Part shown: one piece after another, positions 41,069-53,794 of the stretch
Layout: every line of letters starts with the position of its first letter
Position numbering within the stretch: the stretch's first letter is position 1
Translations under genes and position numbers: made by a program
Notes under the pieces: model-generated
Told to the model about the DNA's origin: nothing
Databases searched by the model: none
The model's input: the letters and a program-made list of their open reading frames with translations, nothing else
Assembly: GCA_963816725.1 (NCBI GenBank)
Contig: CAWFMC010000005.1
Span: forward strand, 310,001 to 374,000
Direction of reading: 5' to 3'
Length of the DNA stretch: 64,000 bases
Source: CAVSUB01 sp963816725
GTDB lineage: Bacteria > Acidobacteriota > Vicinamibacteria > Vicinamibacterales > 2-12-FULL-66-21

Positions 41069-43881
41069 CGCGGGTCCAGTCCTCACGCCGGCTGGCGCTG
41101 GCAATCGCGGCCGTCCTGCTGGTTCTGCCGTCCGCCTCGGCGTTGGCCTCGACCCGCTACGATCCGCGCCTCCAGTTCCGGACCTTGCGCACGCCCCGCT
41201 TCGAGATCCACTTCCATCAGGGCGAGGATGCCGCGGCGGCCCGGCTGGCGACGATCGCCGAGGAGGTTGCGAGCGCGCTCGATCGCACGCTCGGTGCGGC
41301 CTCGGGCCGCGTTCATGTGATCCTCGTCAACCAGAGCGATCAGCCGAACGGGTGGGCGACGCCGGTGCCGTACAACCTGATCGAGATCACTGCCGCCGGC
41401 CCGGGCGGGGAGAGCCTGATCGGCAACACGGATGACTGGCTGCGGCTGGTGTTCACGCACGAGTACACGCACATCGTGCACCTGGGCCGCTCGGCCGGAT
41501 GGATCGGCGGCCTGCACCGCGTGTTCGGCCGCAACCCGGCGCTCTTTCCGAATCTGGCGCAACCGCTGTGGGCGATCGAGGGCATGGCGACCTTCGAGGA
41601 GAGCGTGGGCAGCGGGCGCGGGCGGGTCAACGCCGGCGACTTCCGCCAGATCGTCACCCGTGCCGCGGCGAGCGGCCGCTTCGAACCCCTGGATCGCGCC
41701 GGTGGCGGGCTCGACGAGTATCCCGGCGGGAACGCGCAGTACGCCTACGGCGGCCTGTTTCACCGGTTCCTCGCCGATGTCTACGGCGAGCCGGCGCTGC
41801 GGGCACTCACCGACGAGACGGGCCGCCGCCTGCCGTACCTGGGATTCCCGGCGTACCGGAAACTGTTCGGCAAGTCGCTGGGCGCGTTGTGGGCCGAGTT
41901 CGAGGCGAAGGCCCGCGACCAGCATGCCGCGGCCACATCGGGCGGTCAGCGGCTCACTCATCACGGCTTCACGGTGACGGGTCCGCGGTTCGGCCCGGAC
42001 GGCCGACTGTATTACTCGATCGTCAATCCAGACGGCTTTCCCGCCCTGATGGCGCTCTCGCCCGGCGCCGTCGGGCCCCGGCAGATCGCGGAACGGTACC
42101 TGGGCGAGCGCACGTCGGTGAACGGCGACCTGGTGGTGTTCGATCAGGTCGACCTTGCCGCGAGTGTTGCCGCCGAGCGTGACCTCTACGCGCTGGAGAG
42201 CGGTCGCGCCCGACTGACCCGCCTCACGACCGGCCTGCGGGCGGCCGACCCGGACCTCTCGCCCGACGGCGGGCGGGTAGCATTCACGATCCAGCGGAGC
42301 GACCACCGTGAGCTGGCCATCGCCGCGCTCACTCGGACGCCGCGTCCATCGCTGTCCACGCCGGCGGCGCTGGTGTCGACCCATGACACCGAATTCGCCG
42401 CGCCGCGGTGGTCGCCCGACGGCCGGTGGATTGCCGTCGAGCGGCATGTACGCGGTTCACTGTCAGCGATCGCGATCGTCGATGCCGCAACCGGCGCCCT
42501 GCGCGTGCTGGCCGCGTCGCCGGACACACGCTGCGTGACCCCGGCCTGGTTACCCGGCGCACAGCGGCTGCTCTTCGCCGCGGCTCGCGGAGACTCACCC
42601 TTCACGCTGTTCGCGGTCAACGTGACGACGGGAGCCATCGAGCGTCTCGAAGGCCTCTCCGACGGACGCTCGCCCGACGTCTCGCCGGACGGCCGCACCC
42701 TCGCATACGTCGGCTACACCACCGATGGCCACGATCTGTTCACCCTGCCGCTCGCGGCGGCGACGTGGGCCCCGGCGTCATGGACGCCGGTGGACGAACC
42801 AGCCGCGCCAGACGCGCCGGCCGTGGACGGAGCCGCGCCGTATCGGCCGTGGAACACGCTCGCGCCCCGCTTCTGGACGCCAACGCTCGGTACTGACAGC
42901 GGTGAAGCATTCGGCGGCGCCGCGGTCGCGGGCAGCGACGCGCTCGGCCGCCATACGTACGGCGCTACCGTGTCGTGGTCGTCGCGCGCGCGTCCGGACT
43001 GGCAGGTGGCCTACACCTACGATCGCTGGTGGCCGATCCTGTTCGCCTCGATCGCCGATGATACGGATCCGTTCCGCAGCGGCGAGGCGCGTTCGACGGA
43101 GCTGAATGGCGGGGTCCTGCTGCCGATGCGCCGCGTCCGCCGCGTGCAGAGCCTGTTCGGTTCGGTGCATGCGTCCACCGACACCGTCCGTTGCGACGCG
43201 TGCAATCAGCCGGTTGACGCGCGCACGGTGAGGCGCGCCTTGCGGGCCGGTTACACGCTCAACACCGCGCGCTCGTACGGCTACTCGATCAGCCGCGAGG
43301 ACGGCTGGGCCCTGACGACCAGCTACGAGGCGATCCGCCGCGCGCTCGGCAGCGACGGGGACGCTGGATCGGCGATCGCCGACGTGCGACGCTATCAGGA
43401 CGCCGGGGTCGCACATGGCGTGATCGCCGCGCGGATTTCCGGCGCGGCGTCGTGGGGCGACGAACGGGTCCGGCGCGAGTTCACCGATGGCGGCGACGGT
43501 CCCCAGCCGGGCACGATCGACTTCGACGCGGACGCAATCGGACTGGTACGCGGGTTCGCGGACGATCGGCGCGGGGCCCACACCGTCGTGGCTAATCTGG
43601 AGTACCGCCTGCCGTTGTGGCGCGTTCAGCGCGGCCTCGGGACGTGGCCGGTGTTCGTGCGCAGCGTGCACGGCGCGGTGTTCGCCGATGCCGGACAGGC
43701 GTGGCGAAGCGAGTTCCGCAGCCGCGACGTGCGCCAGTCCTTCGGGATCGAGCTGTCGGCCGACACGGTGCTCGGCTACAGTCTGCCGGTGACGCTGACC
43801 GCGGGCGCCGCATGGCGCCACGATGGAGTCGAGGATCGGCAGAGCGGGGCGATGTTCGCCCGCATCGGCCGGGCGTTTTGA
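41065..43881 (+). CDS. Fusion: gluzincin-like protease, PD40 propeller and outer-membrane barrel
   Basis: Exported 938-residue protein. A signal peptide (1-28) is followed by a peptidase-MA-like domain. Its HEYTH occupies residues 132-136, and the third ligand is in the WAIEGMATF motif with Glu172, as in gluzincin peptidases. A PD40/TolB-like propeller (about 310-600) has repeated LSPDGGRVAFT, WSPDGRWIAVE and VSPDGRTLAYVGY. The rest (about 640-938) is rich in alternating aromatic strands, reads like a BamA/D15-type barrel (AGYTLNTARSYGYSISREDGW, VVANLEYRLPLWRVQRGLGTWPVFVRSVHGAVFADAGQAW), and ends in Phe. Coupled to the lipoprotein gene by ATGA. Confidence 0.85.
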   Translation: MTRVQSSRRLALAIAAVLLVLPSASALASTRYDPRLQFRTLRTPRFEIHFHQGEDAAAARLATIAEEVASALDRTLGAASGRVHVILVNQSDQPNGWATPVPYNLIEITAAGPGGESLIGNTDDWLRLVFTHEYTHIVHLGRSAGWIGGLHRVFGRNPALFPNLAQPLWAIEGMATFEESVGSGRGRVNAGDFRQIVTRAAASGRFEPLDRAGGGLDEYPGGNAQYAYGGLFHRFLADVYGEPALRALTDETGRRLPYLGFPAYRKLFGKSLGALWAEFEAKARDQHAAATSGGQRLTHHGFTVTGPRFGPDGRLYYSIVNPDGFPALMALSPGAVGPRQIAERYLGERTSVNGDLVVFDQVDLAASVAAERDLYALESGRARLTRLTTGLRAADPDLSPDGGRVAFTIQRSDHRELAIAALTRTPRPSLSTPAALVSTHDTEFAAPRWSPDGRWIAVERHVRGSLSAIAIVDAATGALRVLAASPDTRCVTPAWLPGAQRLLFAAARGDSPFTLFAVNVTTGAIERLEGLSDGRSPDVSPDGRTLAYVGYTTDGHDLFTLPLAAATWAPASWTPVDEPAAPDAPAVDGAAPYRPWNTLAPRFWTPTLGTDSGEAFGGAAVAGSDALGRHTYGATVSWSSRARPDWQVAYTYDRWWPILFASIADDTDPFRSGEARSTELNGGVLLPMRRVRRVQSLFGSVHASTDTVRCDACNQPVDARTVRRALRAGYTLNTARSYGYSISREDGWALTTSYEAIRRALGSDGDAGSAIADVRRYQDAGVAHGVIAARISGAASWGDERVRREFTDGGDGPQPGTIDFDADAIGLVRGFADDRRGAHTVVANLEYRLPLWRVQRGLGTWPVFVRSVHGAVFADAGQAWRSEFRSRDVRQSFGIELSADTVLGYSLPVTLTAGAAWRHDGVEDRQSGAMFARIGRAF

Positions 43882-43910
43882 GTGCTGACCGCGTGAGGCA
43901 AGACGACGAG

Positions 43911-44816
43911 ATGACGACCAAGCCTTTTCCGTTCGAATACGACTACGGTGCGCCCCTGGCCTTCGGCGGCGCGATGCCCGTCACCCGCTCCTTCGCCGAT
44001 GCCAAGGCGGTGATCTTCCCGGTGCCGCTCGATCGCACCACCTCCTACGTCGCCGGCACCCGCAACGGCCCGCACGAGATTCTCCAGGCATCCTCGCACA
44101 TGGAACTCTGGGACGAGGAACTCGGCGTGGACATCCACTCGGTCGGCCTGTTCACGCTGCCCGAGATGGAGTTTCCGTTCGGCGAGCTGGCGCCGGTCAT
44201 GGAGGAGATTCAGCGGCTGGCCGGCGAGATCCTCGCGCACGACAAGTTCCTCGTGACGCTTGGCGGCGAGCACTCGATCACCCCGCCGCTCGTCGCCGCG
44301 GCTTCGGCCAGGTATCCGGGACTGTCGGTGCTGCAGATCGACGCGCACGCCGATCTGCGCGACACCTACATGGGCACGCCCCATAATCACGCCTGCGCGA
44401 TGCGCCGGAGCCTGGATTACGCCCGGCTGACGCAGGTCGGCATCCGCAGCATGTCTACGGACGAAGCGGACGCCGCGGGGTCCCTGAATACGACCATCTT
44501 CTACGACGTCGCCATGCGCAAGGATCCGAACTGGATCGAGCGCGTGGTGGACAGCCTGGCCGAGACGGTCTACCTGACGATCGACGTCGATGGCCTGGAT
44601 CCGGCGATCATGCCGGCGACCGGCACGCCGGAGCCGGGAGGGCTGTCCTGGTACGAGATCCTCGCGCTCCTCCGCGCCACCATGGCGCGCCGCACCATCG
44701 TCGCCTGCGATGTCGTCGAGCTGAGTCCGATCCCTGGCCTGGTGGCCCCGAACTTCCTCTGCGCCAAGCTGGTTTACAAAATCCTGGGCTACCGGTTCGC
44801 GACCGGCAAGAGCTGA
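43911..44816 (+). CDS. speB: Agmatinase/arginase-family ureohydrolase
   Basis: Binuclear manganese hydrolase of 301 residues. Metal ligands are visible in GGEHSIT, DAHADLRD and TIDVDGLDPA, in the right order. TYMGTPHNHACAMRRSLDY and CDVVELSPIPG favour agmatinase over arginase, but other ureohydrolases such as guanidinobutyrase are possible, so the symbol is tentative. ATG 43911 is used; an in-frame GTG at 43893 is possible. It follows the protease-barrel gene by 29 nt on the same strand. Confidence 0.88.
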   Translation: MTTKPFPFEYDYGAPLAFGGAMPVTRSFADAKAVIFPVPLDRTTSYVAGTRNGPHEILQASSHMELWDEELGVDIHSVGLFTLPEMEFPFGELAPVMEEIQRLAGEILAHDKFLVTLGGEHSITPPLVAAASARYPGLSVLQIDAHADLRDTYMGTPHNHACAMRRSLDYARLTQVGIRSMSTDEADAAGSLNTTIFYDVAMRKDPNWIERVVDSLAETVYLTIDVDGLDPAIMPATGTPEPGGLSWYEILALLRATMARRTIVACDVVELSPIPGLVAPNFLCAKLVYKILGYRFATGKS

Positions 44817-44838
44817 TCAGGCAGGCGGAGTCGCGCCT

Positions 44839-44854
44839 GTATACGCGGTATACT
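44839..44854 (+). promoter_or_regulatory. Operator-like repeat overlapping a -10, before the sigma-54 activator gene
   Basis: GTATAC-GCG-GTATAC at 44839-44853 is symmetric except for the central three bases. Its second half overlaps a TATACT hexamer (44849-44854). The hexamer ends 7 nt before the GTG at 44862, so transcription would start at or next to the start codon. A repressor or autoregulator binding here would block the promoter. Confidence 0.4.
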
Positions 44855-44861
44855 CCCGGCC

Positions 44862-47771
<2,910 letters not shown>

Positions 47772-47850
47772 ATAGAAGTGTCGAAGGGCACCCGGGGGCG
47801 CCCCTGCCCGGCCCGCGCACAACGGCCAAGGGCAAAACATGGATACGTAA

Positions 47851-47876
47851 TATGCAGCAAAAATTGCGACTGCATA
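47851..47876. repeat. AT-rich inverted repeat upstream of the PilZ gene
   Basis: TATGCAG (47851-47857) and CTGCATA (47870-47876) are perfectly inverted around 12 nt that contain GCAA and TTGC. It lies in a locally AT-rich patch of the 268-nt spacer 47772-48039. It could be an operator for the PilZ gene or a terminator without a T-run for the activator gene. No other gene is visible in this spacer. Confidence 0.4.
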
Positions 47877-48039
47877 CCGGCTATCCAAGCGGGGTGACCG
47901 CCAGCACGTCAATACAGCGTGGTAACTACTACTAGAACAGCAGTTTAGTTCGTGAAAACGGCATTCATGGGTCGACTGTTCTCGCGGGCCCGCCGCTTGA
48001 TACATAGAGCCACCGAACCACGTCGGAGGACCCAGACAC

Positions 48040-48459
48040 ATGGAACAAAGACTTCGCCTCGTCCAGGGTGGTCAGCCCCGCACTGATAAGCGCCTCGCCG
48101 AGCGCCGGCGCATCGCGGTGCCCGGACAGATCGTATGGAAGGACGCCAAGGGCACGACCCGCATGGCGGCCGTCGTGACGCGGGACGTCAGCGAGCACGG
48201 CGTCAGTGTGGACTGCTTGGGCGGCATGCCGATTCCGCTGTTCCGCCTCGTTTACTTCCAGGTGGACCGAGAGGCCCGCAACCGGCTGGACCTCCCCGCG
48301 GCGCTGCGCAAGTCGAGCGTCCTGTCGGCGGTGTTCCGCGTCGGTCCCTGCCGTCAGGCCACCGGGGCGCCGAGCGAGTATGCGCTGCGCATGCTGGTCG
48401 AGCCCGAGCGCGTGTCTGCTGCGGGGCCAACCGTTACCGAAGCGACCCGCACCGCCTGA
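48040..48459 (+). CDS. PilZ-domain protein
   Basis: Small cytoplasmic protein of 139 residues, probably a c-di-GMP receptor. The N-terminal arginine motif is in ERRRIAVPGQIVW, and the second motif (D/N)-x-S-x-x-G appears as RDVSEHGVSVDC. A beta-barrel pattern follows. A GGAGGA at 48026-48031 precedes ATG 48040. It has its own spacer on each side, so it is probably transcribed alone. The output partner is unknown. Confidence 0.82.
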   Translation: MEQRLRLVQGGQPRTDKRLAERRRIAVPGQIVWKDAKGTTRMAAVVTRDVSEHGVSVDCLGGMPIPLFRLVYFQVDREARNRLDLPAALRKSSVLSAVFRVGPCRQATGAPSEYALRMLVEPERVSAAGPTVTEATRTA

Positions 48460-48793
48460 TCACCCGCGCTCACACAGGGCGTCGGGCGGCGGCCGCCGGG
48501 AAGTCCGCCGGCGCCGCGCGGTGCTGGGGGGCTCTCCTTGGGTGGGCGGCGTTCACGCGACCTGTCGCGTGCGGCTCGACGTGCGATCCGCTTACATGAC
48601 GCGGCGATCGCCGGCGTCGAACGACCGCGCCCCGCTCATCCCTCTCACGCCGCCGTCCATCCCGGCCCCTCCTCCACCCGCGGCGCCTCGATTCCCCCAG
48701 CGAGCGAGTGCGATACGCTGAGACGCACGCCAGCGCTTCGCCTACCATCCGGGTGACGAGCCGCCGGCGCTCCCCACTTTTCGAGGTCCGACC
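48460..48793. other. Spacer between the PilZ gene and tldD, no gene seen
   Basis: 334 nt, very G+C-rich, with short proline-coding-like runs on both strands but no frame with a credible start and ribosome site. No strong hairpin or promoter was recognised. A GATACGCT stretch at 48711-48718 is a weak -10 candidate for tldD. Confidence 0.5.
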
Positions 48794-50344
<1,551 letters not shown>

Positions 50345-50371
50345 GGCTCGCGTCACAGCCGAGAGGACTCC

Positions 50372-51715
50372 ATGATCTGGACACGCGAACAGGCCAAGGC
50401 ACTGACCGACCGGGCGCTCGGCTTCAGCAAGGCCGAATCGACCACCGTCACGCTGACTGGCGGCGATCGCGCCAACGTTCGATTCGCCCGGAACAGCGCC
50501 AGCACCTCCGGCGCCAGCTCCGGCTATAGCCTGGCCATCGCGGCCGGTTTCGGGAAGCGGTCGGGCACCGTCACCACCGCGGAGTTCGACGACGCGTCGC
50601 TCCAGCGGGCGATGCGGAGCGCCGAGGAGATTGCCCAGCTTTCACCGGAGAACCCCGAGGCGATGCCGCCTCTTCCGCCCCAGACGTACCCCACGGTCAA
50701 GGCCTTCTTCGACGATGCCGCGAATGCGACGCCGGAGTGGCGGGCATCGGCAGTGGCGACAGCGATCGACGCGAGCAAGAAGAAGGACGTCGTGTCCGCG
50801 GGCTTCGTCGAGACGCAGGCGGCCGTCCAGGCGATCGCGAACTCGAAGGGTCTGTTTGCCTACGACCGCTTCACCGCGGCTGACTTCAACCTGACCGCCC
50901 GCACCCCTGACGGCACCGGCTCAGGATGGGCCTCGAAATCCTTCAACGAGCTGCGCCAGCTGGAGCCGGCTGCGCTCGCCGCGGCGGCCATCGAGACGGC
51001 CGCGCTCTCCAAGAGTCCGGTCGGCATAGAGCCGGGCAAGTACACGGTCGTGCTCGAACCGGCGGCGGTCGCCGACCTGCTGGCGAACATGATCTTCGCT
51101 GCGAACGCCCGCGAGTCGGACGAAGGCCGCAGCTTTTACTCGAAGCCGGGTGGCGGCAATCGGATCGGCGAAGCGGTGTTCGGGGACAAGGTCACCATCA
51201 TCTCGGATCCCAACCATCCGCTCGCGCCGACCGTCGCGTCCGACGGCGAAGGCCTGCCGCTGTCACGCCACACCTGGGTCGAGCGCGGCGTGTTGAAGGA
51301 CCTGCTCTACTCGCGCTACTGGGCGGAGAAGCAGGGGAAAGCGCCGACCGCCGGCCCGGCCAACCTGATCATGGAAGGCGGCCGCGCCTCGCGCGACGAG
51401 CTGATCGGCGGGGTCGAGCGCGGCGTGCTGGTCACGCGCTTCTGGTACATCCGTACGCTCGATCCCCAGACCATCATGGTCACCGGGCTGACCCGCGACG
51501 GCTTGTTCCTGATCGAGAAGGGCAAGGTGACGCGCGCGGTGAAGAACATGCGCTGGAACGAGAGCCCGATCGTCGCCTTCAACAACATCGAGGCGATGAC
51601 CGCGGCGGAGCGGGTCGTGAGCGGTGAGGGGATCGGCGGCGCGGGCCTGTCGCTGGTCTGCCCGGCGGCCCGCATCCGCGAGTTCACGTTTTCGAGCGCG
51701 TCCGACGCGGTGTGA
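50372..51715 (+). CDS. tldE: TldE/PmbA-family protein, partner of TldD
   Basis: Non-catalytic partner in the TldD/E heterodimer, 447 residues. It has the family layout, with NSASTSGASSGYSLAIAAGFGKRSGTVTT near the start, and GRSFYSKPGGGNRIGEAVFGDKVTIISDP and PTAGPANLIMEGG in the C-terminal half. No HExxxH is present, as expected. No signal peptide or twin-arginine motif is visible, unlike the adjacent TldD. The start at ATG 50372 has GAGAGGA 6-7 nt upstream. Confidence 0.9.
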   Translation: MIWTREQAKALTDRALGFSKAESTTVTLTGGDRANVRFARNSASTSGASSGYSLAIAAGFGKRSGTVTTAEFDDASLQRAMRSAEEIAQLSPENPEAMPPLPPQTYPTVKAFFDDAANATPEWRASAVATAIDASKKKDVVSAGFVETQAAVQAIANSKGLFAYDRFTAADFNLTARTPDGTGSGWASKSFNELRQLEPAALAAAAIETAALSKSPVGIEPGKYTVVLEPAAVADLLANMIFAANARESDEGRSFYSKPGGGNRIGEAVFGDKVTIISDPNHPLAPTVASDGEGLPLSRHTWVERGVLKDLLYSRYWAEKQGKAPTAGPANLIMEGGRASRDELIGGVERGVLVTRFWYIRTLDPQTIMVTGLTRDGLFLIEKGKVTRAVKNMRWNESPIVAFNNIEAMTAAERVVSGEGIGGAGLSLVCPAARIREFTFSSASDAV

Positions 51716-51730
51716 GCCGCGCCGGCTATC

Positions 51731-52471
51731 TCAGGACTTGCGCGCCGTCTCGAGCTCGCGCTTCGCGTCCGCCGCGTAGATCGAGGTCGGGAACTCCTGC
51801 ACGACACGGTCGAAGGTCCGTGCCGCTTCGGCCTTGCGGCCGGCCAGCACATAGGCTCGTCCGAGCTGCATCAGCACGCTGTCGACCGGGATCTGTGACG
51901 CGGTGTCGCGGCTCATCTCGGTGTAGATGGTGATCGCCGGGTCGTACTTGCCCTGCGCGACCTGTGTGTCCGCCAGCCCCAGTTTGGCCGTACGCGCGTA
52001 GATGCTGCTGCCGGCCCGATTGATGACGTCCTGATACGCCTTCTCCGCTTCCGGATACTGCCCGAGCGCGGCGAGGATGCCGGCGAGATGGAACTTGGCG
52101 ACCAGACCCGGGGTCGAGTTCGGATACCGTTCGGCGGCCTCGCGGAATTTCGGCAGTGCAGCCTGCAGCTTCTCCTGCTCGGTGGTGAACGTCCCGGCCT
52201 GCGGCAGCGGAGCCGGGCTGCCCGGGGCGGGCGCGGCGAGGGGCACGACCGGCGCGTCGTACACGGCAATAGCCGACGCCAGCATCTCGTTCGCCTTGAC
52301 GTCCTTGGTGGCGCGCCAGTAGAGGAACCCTCCGATCGCGACCACGGCGATCGCGATAGCAATCAGCGCTGTCGTCAGCGTCTTCTTGCGCGCGTCGAGC
52401 AGCTCGCGAGCCTGGGCGATGGTGTGCGCGAACTCGTTCTCTTTCAGCTTGTGCCGTTCGATGCTCTTCAT
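51731..52471 (-). CDS. Single-span TPR protein, YfgM-like
   Basis: 246-residue inner-membrane protein. The N-terminal cytoplasmic segment (MKSIERHKLKENEFAHTIAQARELLDARKK) is followed by one membrane span (about 34-52, LIAIAIAVVAIGGFLYW). The periplasmic part has TPR units (TEQEKLQAALPKFREAAERYPNS, LGQYPEAEKAYQDVI, KYDPAITIYTEM, AGRKAEAARTFDRVV). This layout matches the YfgM group that binds the Sec translocon and periplasmic chaperones. ATG 52471 has GAGG about 5 nt upstream. Convergent with tldE across 15 nt. Confidence 0.82.
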   Translation of the reverse strand: MKSIERHKLKENEFAHTIAQARELLDARKKTLTTALIAIAIAVVAIGGFLYWRATKDVKANEMLASAIAVYDAPVVPLAAPAPGSPAPLPQAGTFTTEQEKLQAALPKFREAAERYPNSTPGLVAKFHLAGILAALGQYPEAEKAYQDVINRAGSSIYARTAKLGLADTQVAQGKYDPAITIYTEMSRDTASQIPVDSVLMQLGRAYVLAGRKAEAARTFDRVVQEFPTSIYAADAKRELETARKS

Positions 52472-52613
52472 GATCCTCGTCGTGCGCGTGTGATCGGCCT
52501 GTGCCGGCACGGCGGCGGCTGCCCTCGGTCCCGCGGGCCTGCCGGCCGGAGTTGCCCGTCCGTACTTGGCTCCCCAGTCGACACTCGCCTCTGTTCACGT
52601 GGTGAGCGAAGTC

Positions 52614-52690
52614 TGGTGCGCCCGGCAGGTCTCGAACCTGCGACCCCCGGTTTAGGAAACCGATGCTCTATCCTGCTGAGCTACGGGCGC
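52614..52690 (-). tRNA. tRNA-Arg (anticodon CCT)
   Basis: 77 nt with encoded CCA. The acceptor GCGCCCG pairs with CGGGCGC. The D arm GCTC pairs with GAGC, anticodon stem TCGGT with ACCGG, and T stem GCAGG with CCTGC around TTCGAGA. The anticodon loop TTCCTAA gives CCT, reading AGG. The first ten bases overlap the 3' end of the apt reading frame. A TATAAT lies 16 nt upstream. Confidence 0.97.
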
Positions 52691-53271
52691 GGGGAAAAAC
52701 ACAGCATTATATCAGCCGCGGACGCGTAAGCGAGGTCTCGAGGCCCCGACGGGGTCAGTACCTCGAGCACGGTGGTGACGGTCTGGCCGGCCAGCTTGGC
52801 CCGCCCGCCCAGCTCGACGAGCTCGATGAGCACCGAGACGCCTACCACCGAGCCCCCACCCTGTTGGACGAGATCCACCGTCGCCTTGGCCGTGCCGCCG
52901 GTCGCCAGCAGGTCGTCGACGATCAGCACCCGCTGCCCCGCCGCGATCGCGTCGTCGTGCATCTCGAGGCTGTCGGTGCCGTATTCCAGCTCGTAGGTGG
53001 CGCGGATGGTCCTGCCCGGGAGCTTCCCGACCTTACGCACCGGGACGAAGCCGGCGCCCAGGCGATCGGCGACCGCCGCCCCGAGGATGAACCCGCGGCT
53101 CTCGACGCCGACGACGAGATCGATGCCTTTGCCGACGTGCGGTGTCGCCAGCGCGTCGATCGCCAGCCTGAAGCCCTCGGCGTCGCGCAGCAGCGTCGTC
53201 ACGTCGTAGAACAGGATCCCCGCCTTGGGGAAGTCGGGCACGTGGCGAATCTTCGTTTTCAGTGCGTCCAT
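52681..53271 (-). CDS. apt: Adenine phosphoribosyltransferase, frame runs into the tRNA gene
   Basis: Converts adenine and PRPP to AMP in purine salvage. The PRPP loop is VLIVDDLLATGGTA. GILFYDVTTLL, VVGVESRGFILGAAVADRLG, FVPVRKVGKLPG and ELEYGTDSLEMH are all standard. The family normally ends near residue 171-175. Here the frame continues after VTTVLEV for about 25 unconserved residues and stops at TAG inside the tRNA (52683-52681). In the neighbouring frame, GAG-G-TAC-TGA at 52764-52755 would give the usual end if one G were absent. Either a real readthrough extension or a single-base error is possible. Confidence 0.92.
   Translation of the reverse strand: MDALKTKIRHVPDFPKAGILFYDVTTLLRDAEGFRLAIDALATPHVGKGIDLVVGVESRGFILGAAVADRLGAGFVPVRKVGKLPGRTIRATYELEYGTDSLEMHDDAIAAGQRVLIVDDLLATGGTAKATVDLVQQGGGSVVGVSVLIELVELGGRAKLAGQTVTTVLEVLTPSGPRDLAYASAADIMLCFSPRP
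52706..52711 (-). promoter_or_regulatory. -10 element for tRNA-Arg
   Basis: Perfect TATAAT on the minus strand at 52711-52706, inside the 3' extension of apt. Transcription would begin about 9 nt before the mature tRNA 5' end. The -35 region is weak. Confidence 0.5.
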
Positions 53272-53312
53272 CGATCCTCGGGAATGAGTGCCGGCGTGAG
53301 CCGGCGATGTGG

Positions 53313-53585
53313 TCAGCGTACCGCGAATCCGGTCGCGCGTCCGGTCGGCGGGACCGATTCGACGGCGACGTGATCGATGCGGGCGCCGCCCGGCCCGCGC
53401 CGCAGCTTGGCCTCGGCGCGATCGACCGACTCGGCGTCGCCTTCGAACAGCACTTCGACCTGGCCGTCAGGCAGGTTCTGCACCCAGCCGTGCAGGCCTT
53501 CGACCGCCGCTTGTGCCTCGGTGAAGGCCCGAAAGCCGACGCCCTGGACCCGCCCGCTAATCAGATACCGCCGCGCGATGCGCAT
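53313..53585 (-). CDS. acyP: Acylphosphatase
   Basis: Hydrolyses acyl phosphates; 90 residues as usual. The anion-binding loop and catalytic Arg are in SGRVQGVGFRAFTEAQA, and the second motif is GWVQNLPDGQVEVLFEGD with the catalytic Asn. It ends 41 nt before the apt start on the same strand, so the two may share a transcript. Confidence 0.94.
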   Translation of the reverse strand: MRIARRYLISGRVQGVGFRAFTEAQAAVEGLHGWVQNLPDGQVEVLFEGDAESVDRAEAKLRRGPGGARIDHVAVESVPPTGRATGFAVR

Positions 53586-53642
53586 GGAAGCGGAGATTAT
53601 GTCACGGGGCTGCGAGTTCAGGGTCTGGGCGTATTCGGACGT

Positions 53643-53670
53643 CTACAGGCTACAGGCTACAGGCTACAGG
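53643..53670. repeat. Four perfect copies of CTACAGG
   Basis: Four exact tandem copies of the heptamer CTACAGG at 53643-53670. They lie in the 209-nt divergent spacer between acyP and the uricase-like gene. Exact copies suggest recent expansion or strong homogenisation. Confidence 0.9.
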
Positions 53671-53691
53671 CGGTTCTGCCTGGTTGGCGCG

Positions 53692-53763
53692 GAACCTGTC
53701 GAACCCGTAGAACCTTGGAACCAGCACCCTCCGAACCTGCGAACCCGTCGAACCTTTAGAACC
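53692..53763. repeat. GAACC array with 8-9-nt spacing
   Basis: Eight GAACC copies start at 53692, 53701, 53710, 53718, 53733, 53741, 53750 and 53759. Most spacings are 8-9 nt, with one of 15. The array reaches to about 30 nt before ATG 53795. It is next to the CTACAGG array but has a different unit and period. Confidence 0.85.
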
Positions 53764-53794
53764 GACTCCGACTGAGAACACAGATAATCCCCCC

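Noticed and set aside
47840..47857. Possible sigma-54 promoter (TGGATACG ... TGCA) upstream of the PilZ gene
   Set aside because: The GG and GC elements are 11 nt apart instead of 10 and the flanks match poorly.
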